Notes: a model not told the origin generated them from the letters alone. Positions 1-8,739 are shown, numbered from the stretch's first letter. The stretch: DNA of 64,000 nucleotides from Pusillimonas noertemannii (GCF_003096595.1 NZ_QEKO01000002.1:435064-499063); one strand, 5' to 3'. A program made the numbers and translations.

Positions 1-1254
1 GAAGCCGTCGGACGTGAGCGCAGCAAGGTTGGCTTCCGGCGCCTTGAAGTAGCCGCGCAAGGAAGAAGGCCCCCGAAAGCAGAGTTCGCCCATTTGGCCC
101 GGAGGAACAGGAGTTTCCGATTCTGGAGCCAACACCCGGATCTCGTCGAACGGGCAGCCGGACGCACCATTCGTGCCGTGGCGCACGCGCTCGGGCATGG
201 AGGGGCCCGACCCCAGCAGCAGCCCCTCGGTGATCCCGAACAGATTGCTGCAGGGCACATTGATCTTGGCTTCGAGCATGTCCGCGCGAGTCATGGTGAA
301 GAACAGCTTCAGGCTCGACAGGTCGTGCTTGTGCAGGTCGGGGTAGGCCATGATCTGCGGCGCGATCGGGCCGATGGACGCAATGTGGGAAACCCGGTGC
401 GTCTCGACCAGCGTGAGCATGCGCGCAATGTCCACCCCCGGCATGAGGATGGTGCTGCGGCCCAGAACGAACGTGGGCATCAGGGCATACAGCTGGCCCG
501 CGTTGTGCATGAGGGGCAGCGCCCACAGGAAAACGCTGTTTTCGTCCATCTCGTAGTTGCGCGCGCAGAATGCGGCGTGGGAAAGATACTCTCCGTGGAA
601 GCGGGGAATGATCTTGGGCACGCCGGTGGTTCCGCCGGACAGCTGGAAGCTCAGCACGTCCGCGGGCGAGATGCGAACCTGGGCCAGCCGCGCCCGGGCG
701 GAGGCGGCGTCATGGGTTTCGATCAACGACATGATCGTGGCGCCCGGCTCGGGCGCGCGCGAACCCGAGAAGACCAGATGCTGGATCTGGTGCGCATCGG
801 CCATCGACTGGGCAAAACCCACCATGTCGAAGCTGCCGGGTGTATCGGACTGGACGAAATAGCCCCTTGCCTGGCTCAGCCGCGCCAGCTGGCCGATCTC
901 GACTTCGCGGTATTGCGGAATGGCGCACACGGGAACGATGCCCGCCTTGAAGCAGGCGACCACCGCCAGGGCCGTCTCGATGTTGTTTCCCATCTGGAAG
1001 ATGGCCCGATCGGCCGGCCGCAGGCCCAGGTCGAGCAGCGCCGCGGCCAGGCGGTCGGTCAGTTCGTCGAGCTCGCCGAACGTGACGCTGCCGCTGTCGG
1101 TAAGCAAGGCCATCTTGTCGGAAAGTCGGGCGGCGGTTTGCCGCAGCATGTCGCCGACCGTTACGTCCATCCATGCCCCGTTGGCAAGATATTCGCTTGC
1201 ACGTCCGGGCTCTTCATATTGGACGCCGTCGATGCGATTCATCGGTCCGGTCAT
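1..1254 (-). CDS. AMP-dependent acyl-CoA/aryl-acid ligase (partial, C-terminus outside window)
   Basis: The frame runs from an ATG at 1254-1252 to the window edge with no stop, giving 418 N-terminal residues of a protein that is usually about 540 long. An adenylate-forming enzyme activates a carboxylic acid with ATP and then usually passes it to CoA. The P-loop signature LSGGTTGVPK lies near residues 205-214, preceded by the usual N-terminal AMP-binding fold and followed by an acyl-pocket region containing GITEG. It resembles dihydroxybenzoate-AMP ligase-like and cyclohexanecarboxylate/aryl-CoA ligases more than acetyl-CoA synthetase. The start is supported by AGGAGA just upstream (AAAAGGAGACAGAGCA). 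It is the third gene of an operon with the hydrolase (41-bp gap) and the VOC dioxygenase, so it probably activates the acid released upstream. The substrate cannot be told from sequence. Confidence 0.88.
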   Translation of the reverse strand, partial: MTGPMNRIDGVQYEEPGRASEYLANGAWMDVTVGDMLRQTAARLSDKMALLTDSGSVTFGELDELTDRLAAALLDLGLRPADRAIFQMGNNIETALAVVACFKAGIVPVCAIPQYREVEIGQLARLSQARGYFVQSDTPGSFDMVGFAQSMADAHQIQHLVFSGSRAPEPGATIMSLIETHDAASARARLAQVRISPADVLSFQLSGGTTGVPKIIPRFHGEYLSHAAFCARNYEMDENSVFLWALPLMHNAGQLYALMPTFVLGRSTILMPGVDIARMLTLVETHRVSHIASIGPIAPQIMAYPDLHKHDLSSLKLFFTMTRADMLEAKINVPCSNLFGITEGLLLGSGPSMPERVRHGTNGASGCPFDEIRVLAPESETPVPPGQMGELCFRGPSSLRGYFKAPEANLAALTSDGF

Positions 1255-1295
1255 TGCTCTGTCTCCTTTTATTTGTCGTTGGCCCAGGCGCCGCA

Positions 1296-2543
1296 CTATA
1301 CGAAACCGCGGCTGGCCAGCCAGTCGGCCATGTGCCGGGCCGCCGCCAGCCGGCCCGAGTCTTCTTCGCCTGGAACCGGGCGGCCGTGGTGGTCTCCGCG
1401 CACACGGACATGCTGTTTGTCGCTTGCCCCGATCCACGAGAAGATCTCCTGGACCTGGAGCGGGAAGGTGGTTTGATCGCCGGTGTACTCGATCAGCAGC
1501 GCGGGCATCGTCACCGAAGGCGCGGTGTTTTCGAGCGCCGCATGCGACGAGACACCCGACCACGTGGACAGCCATGACTCAGGCGAACACAGACGGCCGA
1601 AGCCCACGGCGCCGTAGTTCGACACCAGCGGATCGGCGCCCCAGATGGAACCCGGCGCGCGGTCCGAAGGATCGAGGCTGAGGTCCAGGCAGCGCAGGTC
1701 GGCATCGGTGCGCCAGACGGTCATGATCGGCGTATGGGCAGCCTGCAGGCGCACGGCGCGATCGCTTTCGCCCTCTTTCACCCGCCGGCGCGCCGATTGC
1801 CGGCGTTCGATCAACCCCCGGGCGAGTTCATCAAGGCGTTCGACCCGGGCGCGCTGCGCCTTGCGGTAGCGTTGGATGAAGTCATCGGCATAGCGTGATT
1901 CCCCGGGCGCCGCGACGTAGCCGTTGTCCGGGTTGAACGGATCGAGCCCGGAGTCGACCGACAAGGCGTCGTGCTCATCACTCACCGAGGGGTCGATGCA
2001 GCCCATGAGCAGCCGCCCCTGCCCGGGATGGGGGGCCAGATAGATCATGCCGTCCACCTGCGGCATGCTTGTGCCGGCGAACCCGGTGGGCTTGCCCACC
2101 ACCGATTTTGCCAGCCGCTGCTCTGGCGCCAGCGACGACTGCTGAATGTAGTAGCTGTAAACGCCGGATCCGCCCGAATTGCCGATGAGGACGATTTTCT
2201 CGAAACCCCGGCCACGCAGGAAATCAATGCCCGCGGCTGCGTCCACGACCGCCTGCTCGTGCTCCAGCCGCAGGTCGTTGCCGATGGAGCGCGCACCTTG
2301 CGTCCAGACCGCCATGCCGCACTCGAGCAGGGCCGGCACCAGGTAATGCGCGCCGAAATATTCGCGGGGGTGCATCAGGCAGGCGACGTTGCGGGGCCGG
2401 CCCCGGACATAAAGCGTACCCAGCACGGCAGCGCCGTCCTGCGTCCGTAGAGTGAATGCCCTGGTTTCCGTGTCGGCGGGCGGAGACTGTGGATACCAGT
2501 CGATACCCAGGGAAGGCCGTTGGCTTTTGCGCGGTTCAGTCAT
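1296..2543 (-). CDS. alpha/beta-fold hydrolase
   Basis: This 415-residue protein has the nucleophile elbow GNSGGSG, placing the catalytic Ser near residue 123. A likely acid residue is Asp356 in EYTGDQ and a likely His is at 385-386 in GDHHGRP. There is no signal peptide, so it should be cytosolic. The reading frame is open further upstream, but the chosen ATG (MTEPRKSQ) places the start 40 bp after the end of the dioxygenase gene, and the upstream extension looks non-coding. An insertion-rich lid of about 150 residues between nucleophile and acid makes it longer than simple C-C bond hydrolases. In an operon between a ring-cleavage-type enzyme and a CoA ligase, it plausibly cleaves an ester, lactone or ring-fission product. 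This role is inferred from context. Confidence 0.8.
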   Translation of the reverse strand: MTEPRKSQRPSLGIDWYPQSPPADTETRAFTLRTQDGAAVLGTLYVRGRPRNVACLMHPREYFGAHYLVPALLECGMAVWTQGARSIGNDLRLEHEQAVVDAAAGIDFLRGRGFEKIVLIGNSGGSGVYSYYIQQSSLAPEQRLAKSVVGKPTGFAGTSMPQVDGMIYLAPHPGQGRLLMGCIDPSVSDEHDALSVDSGLDPFNPDNGYVAAPGESRYADDFIQRYRKAQRARVERLDELARGLIERRQSARRRVKEGESDRAVRLQAAHTPIMTVWRTDADLRCLDLSLDPSDRAPGSIWGADPLVSNYGAVGFGRLCSPESWLSTWSGVSSHAALENTAPSVTMPALLIEYTGDQTTFPLQVQEIFSWIGASDKQHVRVRGDHHGRPVPGEEDSGRLAAARHMADWLASRGFV

Positions 2544-2583
2544 GATGAGGTCCGTTGCGTTCTGACAGGGCTGGCTTTGACGC

Positions 2584-3477
2584 TTACTCGGGCGCGATCC
2601 GCACTTTGTCGCGGTCGAAGCACTCGATCCGGCCATGCAGGCCGCCGGTGAAGAGCCCATACCAGATGGCCGGCTTCAGGTTCAGGGTTTTGCGCTTGAA
2701 CTCCAGGACGTCCTGCGCCTCGATGAGCAGATAGTTGCGTCCCGCCGGGCTGACCTTGCAATCGCTTCGGCCGCGGGCGTCTTCGACCAGCGAGGCGAAC
2801 TCGGGTACGTCGAGAACATACAGGCGAACCGCCGGGCGCGCCGATGCCGCGGATCCGCCGAGCTCGGCTTCCAGCAAGCTGGCCTTCTTGTTCCATACCG
2901 CGTCGATGGACGGCTGTTCGGCCTTCGGCTCGCCCCCTTCGGCCTCGAGCCGGATGGCCGCCTCGAGCGTCAGCGCGGCGTCCGTTGCGTCGATCTCGTC
3001 CACGGGCCGCAGCTTGCGCGTGATTTCAATGAAGTAGCCGTTCGGGTCGCGAAAGTAGATCGATTCGATGACTTCGTGCGCGGTGGTGGACGAAACTTCG
3101 ACGCCCTTGCCTTCAAGTTTTTCCTTCCAGGCCAGAAGTTCTTCTTTGGTGTCCACCAGCCAGGAAGTATGCGTGGCGTCGAACAGGTGGTCGGAGGGCA
3201 CGGGCGGCTGGCCAGGCCTGTCTTTCATACCCTCAGGCTCTTTGCTGCCCAGGTAATAGAAGAAGGCGATGGTGCTGCCCTTGCCGCTGTCGAAGAAGAA
3301 ATGCAGGAAGTCGGGATGCGTGGCCGGCCCCCAGCCGCGCGCCGAAATCGTGTGGATGAGCGGCAGGCCGAGCGTATCGCGATAGAACTCGACGGTTTCC
3401 TTCAGTTTCCAGGTTGGCCGCGCGGTGTGGTCAACGCCGTGGAGCCGAAGCTCGGCAAGAGTGTCATGACTGGTCAC
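2584..3477 (-). CDS. VOC-family (glyoxalase/extradiol dioxygenase-fold) protein
   Basis: The protein has 297 residues from a GTG start that follows GGAGAC with suitable spacing. An N-terminal VOC module (residues about 10-155) keeps a metal-binding triad typical of the fold: His17 in GVDHTA, a second His in DATHTSWLV and Glu in GYFIEI next to the FRDPNGY signature. The C-terminal 130 residues are less typical and include a segment resembling a degenerate second VOC half. Such proteins are extradiol ring-cleaving dioxygenases, glyoxalases or isomerases, and cytosolic. It is the first gene of the operon and lies divergent from the TetR gene, with one of two palindromic operators just upstream. 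I call the fold with confidence; dioxygenase activity is inference. Confidence 0.78.
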   Translation of the reverse strand: MTSHDTLAELRLHGVDHTARPTWKLKETVEFYRDTLGLPLIHTISARGWGPATHPDFLHFFFDSGKGSTIAFFYYLGSKEPEGMKDRPGQPPVPSDHLFDATHTSWLVDTKEELLAWKEKLEGKGVEVSSTTAHEVIESIYFRDPNGYFIEITRKLRPVDEIDATDAALTLEAAIRLEAEGGEPKAEQPSIDAVWNKKASLLEAELGGSAASARPAVRLYVLDVPEFASLVEDARGRSDCKVSPAGRNYLLIEAQDVLEFKRKTLNLKPAIWYGLFTGGLHGRIECFDRDKVRIAPE

Positions 3478-3583
3478 GGTAGTCTCCTTGGCAATTTGAA
3501 GAAGCGCCTTGAAGGCCGGCTGTCGTTTCGCGGGCCTACCAAGGCTTTTCATTCGCTGTTTATATACATAATAGACTAAAAAC

Positions 3584-3597
3584 TGACACATGCGTCA
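3584..3597. promoter_or_regulatory. TetR operator copy 1
   Basis: TGACACATGCGTCA is a 14-bp palindrome (one mismatched pair) 107 bp upstream of the dioxygenase start codon, overlapping its presumed -35 hexamer. The same sequence in reverse complement recurs at 3738-3751. Confidence 0.6.
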
Positions 3598-3737
3598 AAT
3601 AAATTGCAAAATTCTTGAAATCAGCCATGTTTCGCCTAATGCGAAATGGCCGGGCGCGTACGGTGAATGGGGATTTTTCCTATGAAAAACAAAGGACATG
3701 AAGCTTTTCAACGATTATTCATAATTCGTCGAAAAAC

Positions 3738-3751
3738 TGACGCATGTGTTA
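3738..3751. promoter_or_regulatory. TetR operator copy 2
   Basis: TGACGCATGTGTTA matches the reverse complement of the first copy at 13 of 14 positions. It lies 29 bp upstream of the tetR start codon, as expected for an autoregulatory site. Confidence 0.6.
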
Positions 3752-3779
3752 GAGTACGGTTTTGCGGGATGAAATCGGC

Positions 3780-4478
3780 ATGGCAAGGAAAACGGCAAAA
3801 ATCAATGTGGTTCCCCAGGCGATACTGGAAACCGCTTCGAACCTGTTCATCAGGCGCGGCTACGAAGGAACCACCATGCAGGACATCGCCCTGGAACTGG
3901 GCATTTCCCGCTCCGCCCTTTATTACTACTTCAAGAACAAAGAAGAGATTCTCGCCAGCCTCACCGAAGGGCTGACCATCGCCGCCCAGCAATTGGCTTC
4001 GCAGGTGGTCGAACAAGGCAAGGCGCCCGAAGAAGCGCTGCGCGAACTGGTTCACCAGCATGCCAGGCTCATCCTGTTCCGCCCCGTCCAGTTCAGGGTG
4101 GTGGAACGGGCCGAAGGCTCGCTGCCCGAAGCGCAGCAAAAAATCGCCGAGTCGGCCCGCCGCATACTGCTGCAGAAATTCACCGAAGTCATTCAGCGCG
4201 GCATAGACAATGGCCGCTTTCGCCTGGTCAATGCCAAGATGGCGGCATTCGCCATCATCGGCATGTGCAACTGGACGGCCTGGTGGTTCAAGGCCGATGG
4301 TGCCAAAACCGCCGAGGAAGTCGCTGACATGCTGGCCGACTTCAGCCTGCACGCCCTCGAGCGCGGCGAAGTGAAAAAGGGCATGAAAGTCGGCGTGGAC
4401 GAATCATTGCGCATGCTCGAAGAAAACCTCAGCCAGTTGAAAGAAGTCATCGATTCCCAAGGGCGGATTCGGGAATAA
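3780..4478 (+). CDS. TetR-family transcriptional regulator
   Basis: The 232-residue protein has an N-terminal TetR DNA-binding domain. The helix-turn-helix is near residues 27-48 (IALELGISRSALYYYFKNKE), followed by a C-terminal ligand-binding domain of the type seen in regulators of acyl-CoA or aromatic catabolism. I chose the ATG of MARKTAKI; a TTG six codons earlier is possible. It is divergent from the dioxygenase/hydrolase/ligase operon and shares palindromic operators with it, so it probably represses that operon and itself until an effector such as an acyl-CoA or aromatic intermediate binds. The effector is unknown. Confidence 0.9.
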   Translation: MARKTAKINVVPQAILETASNLFIRRGYEGTTMQDIALELGISRSALYYYFKNKEEILASLTEGLTIAAQQLASQVVEQGKAPEEALRELVHQHARLILFRPVQFRVVERAEGSLPEAQQKIAESARRILLQKFTEVIQRGIDNGRFRLVNAKMAAFAIIGMCNWTAWWFKADGAKTAEEVADMLADFSLHALERGEVKKGMKVGVDESLRMLEENLSQLKEVIDSQGRIRE

Positions 4479-4577
4479 ACGGCAAGGCGGCAACGCATTC
4501 GGACGGATAGCCACAACGGCGAGCGCCAAACCGAATAAACTGTCGCATCGCCGCCCATCAACAGCCCAGGACGCCCC

Positions 4578-5768
4578 ATGAGTTTTGCCGCGCTCGGATC
4601 GCTTCTTGTCGCCATCTTCATGCAGCTCGTGGGCGGCTATGTCAATCGCAGGATTCCCCTTCTTTCCCGCTACAACATTCCCGACCCCATCACCGGCGGC
4701 CTGATCTTCGCCGTGCTGGCTTCGCTGGCGCTCGAGTTCTTCGACTTCCATATTGTGTTCGACCAGTCGATCAAGCCTTTGCTGCTGCTGATGTTCTTTG
4801 CCGGCGTTGGCCTGTGCGCCGACCTGCGCATGCTCAAGCGGGGCGGCAAGGCGCTGCCCATTTTTCTGGCGCTGCTGCTGCCTTTCATCCTTATCCAGAA
4901 CCTGACGGGCGTGGCCATGGCCCGGCTGCTCGACCTGCACCCTGTTTTCGGGCTGGTGGCCGGCTCCATCACCCTGACAGGCGGGCACGGCACGGCGGCG
5001 GCCTACACCGACGGCTTCGCCCAGATCAACAACCTTCAGATGGTGGTCGAGCTGGGCATGATGCTGGCCACGGTGGGCCTGGTCGTCGGGGGCATCATCG
5101 GCGGGCCGGTGGCGCAGTACCTGATCAAGCGGCATGGCCTGCGCTCGGCGGCCGAAGAAGCCGCCGAAACCCATGTTTTCCATGAATCGCCCGCGCCCAT
5201 AACCACCCACTCCGTGCTGGTGGCGCTGGCGGGCGTGCTTACCGCGGTGATAGGCGGGCAATGGCTGGCGGCGCTGTTCTCGGACATTCCGGTGACCGTG
5301 CCCGAGTTCCTCTGGTGCATGGTGCTGGGCATTGCCATCCGCAACCTGCTGCCCGTCGCGGGCATCCAGGTCGATGACAGGCCGGCCGAGATCATCTCCA
5401 GCGTATCGCTTTCGCTGTTCCTGGTCATGACGATGATGGCGCTTGACCTGCTCGACGTAGCCCGGTCGGCCGGGCCCTTCCTGCTGATCGTGCTGGTGCA
5501 GGTGATCGTGGTCATTGTCTACGCCCTGCTGGTGTGCTTCCGTTTCATGGGACGCGACTATGAGGCCTCGGTCACCACGGCGGCCTTCCTGGGTTTCAGC
5601 ATGGGCACCACCGCCACGGCAATGGCCAATATGCAGGCCATCGCAGCCAAGCACGGGCCCGCCCCCACCAGCTTCCTCATCGTGCCGCTTGCCGGGGCGT
5701 TCTTCGTGGACATCATCAACGCCTTCGTGATCACGATCATGCTGTCCCTACCGTTTGTCGGAGGCTGA
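4578..5768 (+). CDS. gltS: sodium/glutamate symporter (GltS family)
   Basis: This 396-residue inner-membrane protein has about ten hydrophobic segments arranged as two inverted halves. Family signatures include GGLIFAVLA near the N-terminus, the re-entrant-loop motif TGGHGTAAAYT, and its partner GFSMGTTATAMANM in the second half. GltS proteins import glutamate with sodium. Length and motifs are normal for the family. A TAXI-type solute-binding lipoprotein starts one base after the stop, so the two are co-transcribed and probably translationally coupled. That pairing is unusual because GltS is not known to need a binding protein. Confidence 0.9.
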   Translation: MSFAALGSLLVAIFMQLVGGYVNRRIPLLSRYNIPDPITGGLIFAVLASLALEFFDFHIVFDQSIKPLLLLMFFAGVGLCADLRMLKRGGKALPIFLALLLPFILIQNLTGVAMARLLDLHPVFGLVAGSITLTGGHGTAAAYTDGFAQINNLQMVVELGMMLATVGLVVGGIIGGPVAQYLIKRHGLRSAAEEAAETHVFHESPAPITTHSVLVALAGVLTAVIGGQWLAALFSDIPVTVPEFLWCMVLGIAIRNLLPVAGIQVDDRPAEIISSVSLSLFLVMTMMALDLLDVARSAGPFLLIVLVQVIVVIVYALLVCFRFMGRDYEASVTTAAFLGFSMGTTATAMANMQAIAAKHGPAPTSFLIVPLAGAFFVDIINAFVITIMLSLPFVGG

Positions 5769-5769
5769 C

Positions 5770-7248
5770 GTGAAACAGCTGTTCGCCTGCCTGCTGCTTG
5801 TACTGCTTGCCGCCTGCGGCCGCGGGCCCGACGTCGACATCGTGCGCGTCGACGTCGCCGCCCAGCTCGAAGAGGCCATGCCCGGCCAGGGCATCGAGAT
5901 CGTCTCCCTGGTCCGGCGCGGCTCGCAAAGAGATTCCGACGCCCCCCAGGGCGAAACAAGGCGCGTGGTCTACTTCGATACCGAGCTGAAGCTGGACCGG
6001 GACATCGACTTCGGCGCCTGGAATTCGCCCGGCATCTCGGCCCTGGTGTCGGCGCTGGGCGCGGGGCCCCGGGGCATAAGCGGCGTCACTTCGGGTGGTA
6101 ATCGGGCGGGGGACCTCATCCAGGTGCGCGGCACGGCACTGTATCGTCAGGAAGGAGATCAATGGACGCTGGTCGCACCGGCGGGCTACAAGCCCCCCAC
6201 CCCGGCGGCTGGGCTCTCAGGCGACCAGACCGACGGGCCGGGCGCAACACTGGCGGCCATCCGCTCGGCGCTCGATGCCTTCCCCCTTGATACATCGCCC
6301 GAGCAGAACCGCATCATCCAGGACGAGCTGATGATGGCAAGGCAGAACATCGAAGCGCGCCTGGCGCGAAACGCCAAGGGCTACGCCATTGCGGCGGGCG
6401 CCGAGCATGGGCAATACCTGCGCGTGGCCCGGGCGCTGTTCCCGCTGGATTCGCGCGTGGTGCCGCTGATCACGCGGGGAAGCGAAGAGAACCTGGAGCT
6501 GCTGCGGGCCGGCACGGTCTCGCTCGCCCTGTCTCAGGGCGATGCCGCCCAGGACGCCTACGAAGGCGCCGGTGTCTTTGCCGGGCACGGCCCCCACGCT
6601 GCCTTGCGCAGCCTGGGCAGCCTGTATCCCGAGCCCATGCACGTGCTGGTGGCCGCCGACAGCGGCCTGGCATCCCTGGCAGAACTGCGCGGCAAACGGG
6701 TTGCCATCGGCGAAGCGGGCGCCGCATCAAGAACGACGGCGCTGCGCGTGCTGCAGGCCCATGGCCTGGAGCTGGACGACATCGAACCGCTCGAGCTGAG
6801 CATAGGCGACGCCTTCACAGCACTGAAGCAGGGCCGGGCCGACGCCCTGATGCAGGTCATCGGCACGCCCGCGGACGACGTCCGCGAACTGCTGGTGGGC
6901 ACGCCGCTGCGCCTGTTGCCGCTGTCGGACGAGGCGGCGGCCCGGCTGGTGGACGAGCACGACGGCTATTTCAAATACACGATTGCGCGCGGAACCTATC
7001 CCGGCCAGGCCCGGAACATCCCGACCATCGCCACCGCGGCGCTGCTGCTGACCGACACCACGCTTTCCGACGCCGAGATCGACGCCCTGACCCGGCACGT
7101 CTTTGAAAGCGGCCGCGACTACCCCCGCAAGGGCAGCGCCCAGGGCGCCCTCATATCGCCGGCCACCAGCGCGGTGGGGCTCTCGGTGCCGCTGCACCCG
7201 GCGGCGGCCCGGGCGCTGGAAGAGCTGGCCGCGGCCAGCGGCAAATAA
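5770..7248 (+). CDS. TAXI-family (TRAP-type) solute-binding lipoprotein
   Basis: The protein has 492 residues from a GTG start 1 bp after gltS. The N-terminus is a lipoprotein signal (lipobox LAAC, Cys16), so it should be anchored in the periplasm. Residues about 200-490 form a TAXI solute-receptor domain (AAGAEHGQYLRVARALFP, the LRGKRVAIGEAGA region, and the YFKYTIARGTYPGQ motif). About 180 residues between the lipobox and this domain match nothing I recognise and are longer than usual. TAXI proteins normally feed a TRAP permease, but none is present here. Adjacent GltS is the only transporter nearby, so it may be a glutamate-like sensor or an accessory binding protein. That role is inferred. 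Confidence 0.8.
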   Translation: MKQLFACLLLVLLAACGRGPDVDIVRVDVAAQLEEAMPGQGIEIVSLVRRGSQRDSDAPQGETRRVVYFDTELKLDRDIDFGAWNSPGISALVSALGAGPRGISGVTSGGNRAGDLIQVRGTALYRQEGDQWTLVAPAGYKPPTPAAGLSGDQTDGPGATLAAIRSALDAFPLDTSPEQNRIIQDELMMARQNIEARLARNAKGYAIAAGAEHGQYLRVARALFPLDSRVVPLITRGSEENLELLRAGTVSLALSQGDAAQDAYEGAGVFAGHGPHAALRSLGSLYPEPMHVLVAADSGLASLAELRGKRVAIGEAGAASRTTALRVLQAHGLELDDIEPLELSIGDAFTALKQGRADALMQVIGTPADDVRELLVGTPLRLLPLSDEAAARLVDEHDGYFKYTIARGTYPGQARNIPTIATAALLLTDTTLSDAEIDALTRHVFESGRDYPRKGSAQGALISPATSAVGLSVPLHPAAARALEELAAASGK

Positions 7249-7366
7249 AGCGGTGCGCTCCGGCCAGCCAATGGCGCCCGAAGAGCGCCGGACCGGGCCG
7301 GGGGACGCCGGGGCGGGGAATCGCCGGTGTTAAGCTACGGCGCATCAATGTAAAGAGACCTGCATC

Positions 7367-7951
7367 ATGGCCCAGGACGACAGCCATCTCGCCGAAACCC
7401 GCATCCGGTCCGAATCTGTTTACGAGGGCAGTTTCCTGAAGGCGCGCCGCGACACCGTCCGCCTGCCCGACGGCGCCACCGCCCAGCGCGAGTACATTGT
7501 GCACCCGGGCGCAGTGGTCATCATCCCGATGCTCGACGACGGAACGGTGCTGATGGAAAGGCAGTTCCGCTACCCGGTGGGCCGGGTCATGACGGAGTTC
7601 CCGGCCGGCAAGCTCGATGCAGGCGAAGACCCGCTGGCCTGCGCCCGCCGTGAGCTTCTCGAAGAGACGGGCTACACGGCGCGGCAATGGGCGCATGCGG
7701 GCGACCTGCACCTTGCCATCGCCTACTCCACCGAAGTCATACATATTTTCTTTGCGCGCGAGCTGACGCAGGGAAAGCAGCAGCTCGATCAGGATGAATT
7801 CCTGGAGGTCATCACCCTGCCCGCCGGCGAACTGCTGCAGGCCTGCCGCCAGGGCGGCGTGACCGACGCGAAGACGCTTACCTGCACCCTATGGCTGCAG
7901 AACGTGCTGTCGGGCGCATGGACGCTCGACTGGCGGCATGTAAACGCATGA
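7367..7951 (+). CDS. NUDIX hydrolase, ADP-ribose pyrophosphatase type
   Basis: The cytosolic protein has 194 residues. The NUDIX box is complete: it begins GKLDAGEDP and ends RRELLEETGY near residues 85-107, with the metal-binding Glu residues in REXXEE. The preceding EYIVHPGAVVIIPMLDDG and the VLMERQFRYPVGR segment are typical of ADP-ribose pyrophosphatases (NudF group), which split ADP-ribose to AMP and ribose-5-phosphate. The ATG follows AAGAGACCTGCATC, a modest ribosome binding site. It stands alone, and substrate specificity is by family resemblance only. Confidence 0.88.
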   Translation: MAQDDSHLAETRIRSESVYEGSFLKARRDTVRLPDGATAQREYIVHPGAVVIIPMLDDGTVLMERQFRYPVGRVMTEFPAGKLDAGEDPLACARRELLEETGYTARQWAHAGDLHLAIAYSTEVIHIFFARELTQGKQQLDQDEFLEVITLPAGELLQACRQGGVTDAKTLTCTLWLQNVLSGAWTLDWRHVNA

Positions 7952-8042
7952 AACGCGCGCGCCGATCACACCTTTCGTCCGCCAAAGTGCGTTAACCTGT
8001 CAAAACCGTAACAGCAAATTCAACGATTCAAGGAGCAAATAC

Positions 8043-8324
8043 ATGGCTCAAGCCTCAGCCCGCCACATCCTCGTCAGCACCGAAGAAAAAGCCAACGAAC
8101 TGAAATCGGCCATCGAAAACGGCGCCGACTTCGGCCAGGTGGCCAAAGAGAATTCCAGCTGCCCCTCCAGCCGCGACGGCGGCAACCTGGGCACTTTCGG
8201 CCGCGGCCAGATGGTTCCCGAATTCGACCAGGTCGTATTCAGCGCCCCCGTCGGCGTGGTGCAAGGTCCCGTCAAGACCCAATTTGGCTATCACCTGGTC
8301 GAAGTCACCAACCGCCAGGACTGA
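8043..8324 (+). CDS. ppiC: parvulin-type peptidyl-prolyl cis-trans isomerase
   Basis: This 93-residue protein is almost exactly one rotamase domain (ASARHILVSTEEKA at the start, GGNLGTFGRGQMVPEFD in the middle, VKTQFGYHLVEV at the end). There is no signal peptide, so it is a cytosolic PpiC-like foldase, matching E. coli PpiC in length. The start follows AAGGAGCAAATAC, a good ribosome binding site. A strong rho-independent terminator follows about 80 bp downstream, so it is a single-gene transcript or the last gene after the NUDIX hydrolase. Confidence 0.93.
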   Translation: MAQASARHILVSTEEKANELKSAIENGADFGQVAKENSSCPSSRDGGNLGTFGRGQMVPEFDQVVFSAPVGVVQGPVKTQFGYHLVEVTNRQD

Positions 8325-8401
8325 TCTCCTTCCCAAAAGGCGCCGTCCCGCGCCTTCGGGCCGTCACCCTTTCTTTGCAAGGCGCTTGCCTTGAAGATGG
8401 C

Positions 8402-8439
8402 CAAAAAAATCCCAGGATCTGTTGTCCTGGGATTTTTTC
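8402..8439 (+). terminator. bidirectional rho-independent terminator
   Basis: An A-tract, then ATCCCAGGA, a short loop, TCCTGGGAT and a T-tract form a stem ending in six T's on the plus strand and seven on the minus strand. It serves ppiC and can also stop transcription coming from the minus-strand lipoprotein gene. Confidence 0.9.
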
Positions 8440-8523
8440 ATGCCCGGCCTGGACTCAAGGCGCTCGCGCGGCCGCAGCTTGAACGCAGATGCCGGCCAGC
8501 GCGCGGCCAAGGCCTGCCGGCGA

Positions 8524-8739
8524 TCACTCGACTTCGCGGATGTCGCGCACTTCGGACTTGTTGATGCGCGTCTCGGCACCGTCCCGCTCGTAGGTGATGA
8601 AATCCTTGTCCTCACCCACCTCGGGGCGGTCATTGGTGACGATGGTCTGGCCGTCCCGGGTGGTCATTTCATGCGGCGACGAGCAGGCTGCCAGCAAACC
8701 CATGACAGAAGCGGCGAGCAAAAGGTTTTTGATGTTCAT
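8524..8739 (-). CDS. YgdI/YgdR-family small lipoprotein
   Basis: The 71-residue precursor has a lipobox LLAAC (Cys19) and then a short domain with the family core TTRDGQTIVTNDRPEV and INKSEVRDIREVE at the end. YgdI/YgdR-like lipoproteins are periplasmic SH3-like proteins of unknown function. The ATG is preceded by GGGAGAA at a good distance. Convergent with ppiC; the two share the terminator between them. Confidence 0.88.
   Translation of the reverse strand: MNIKNLLLAASVMGLLAACSSPHEMTTRDGQTIVTNDRPEVGEDKDFITYERDGAETRINKSEVRDIREVE

Larger units (their letters stand above)
3478..3779. promoter_or_regulatory. divergent promoter region between dioxygenase operon and tetR
   Basis: This AT-richer gap of about 300 bp holds no gene. 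On the minus strand TTGACG (3598-3593) overlaps the first operator and, after 17 bp, is followed by TCTATT, a weak -10. On the plus strand CTGACG, inside the second operator, has the same geometry toward tetR. Both promoters would therefore be blocked by a regulator bound at the palindromes. Confidence 0.55.

Noticed and set aside
94-1476. Plus-strand open frame of 460 codons
   Set aside because: It is antisense to the AMP ligase and the hydrolase end, has no ribosome binding site and has the composition of a GC-rich shadow frame (Arg, His, Gln rich).
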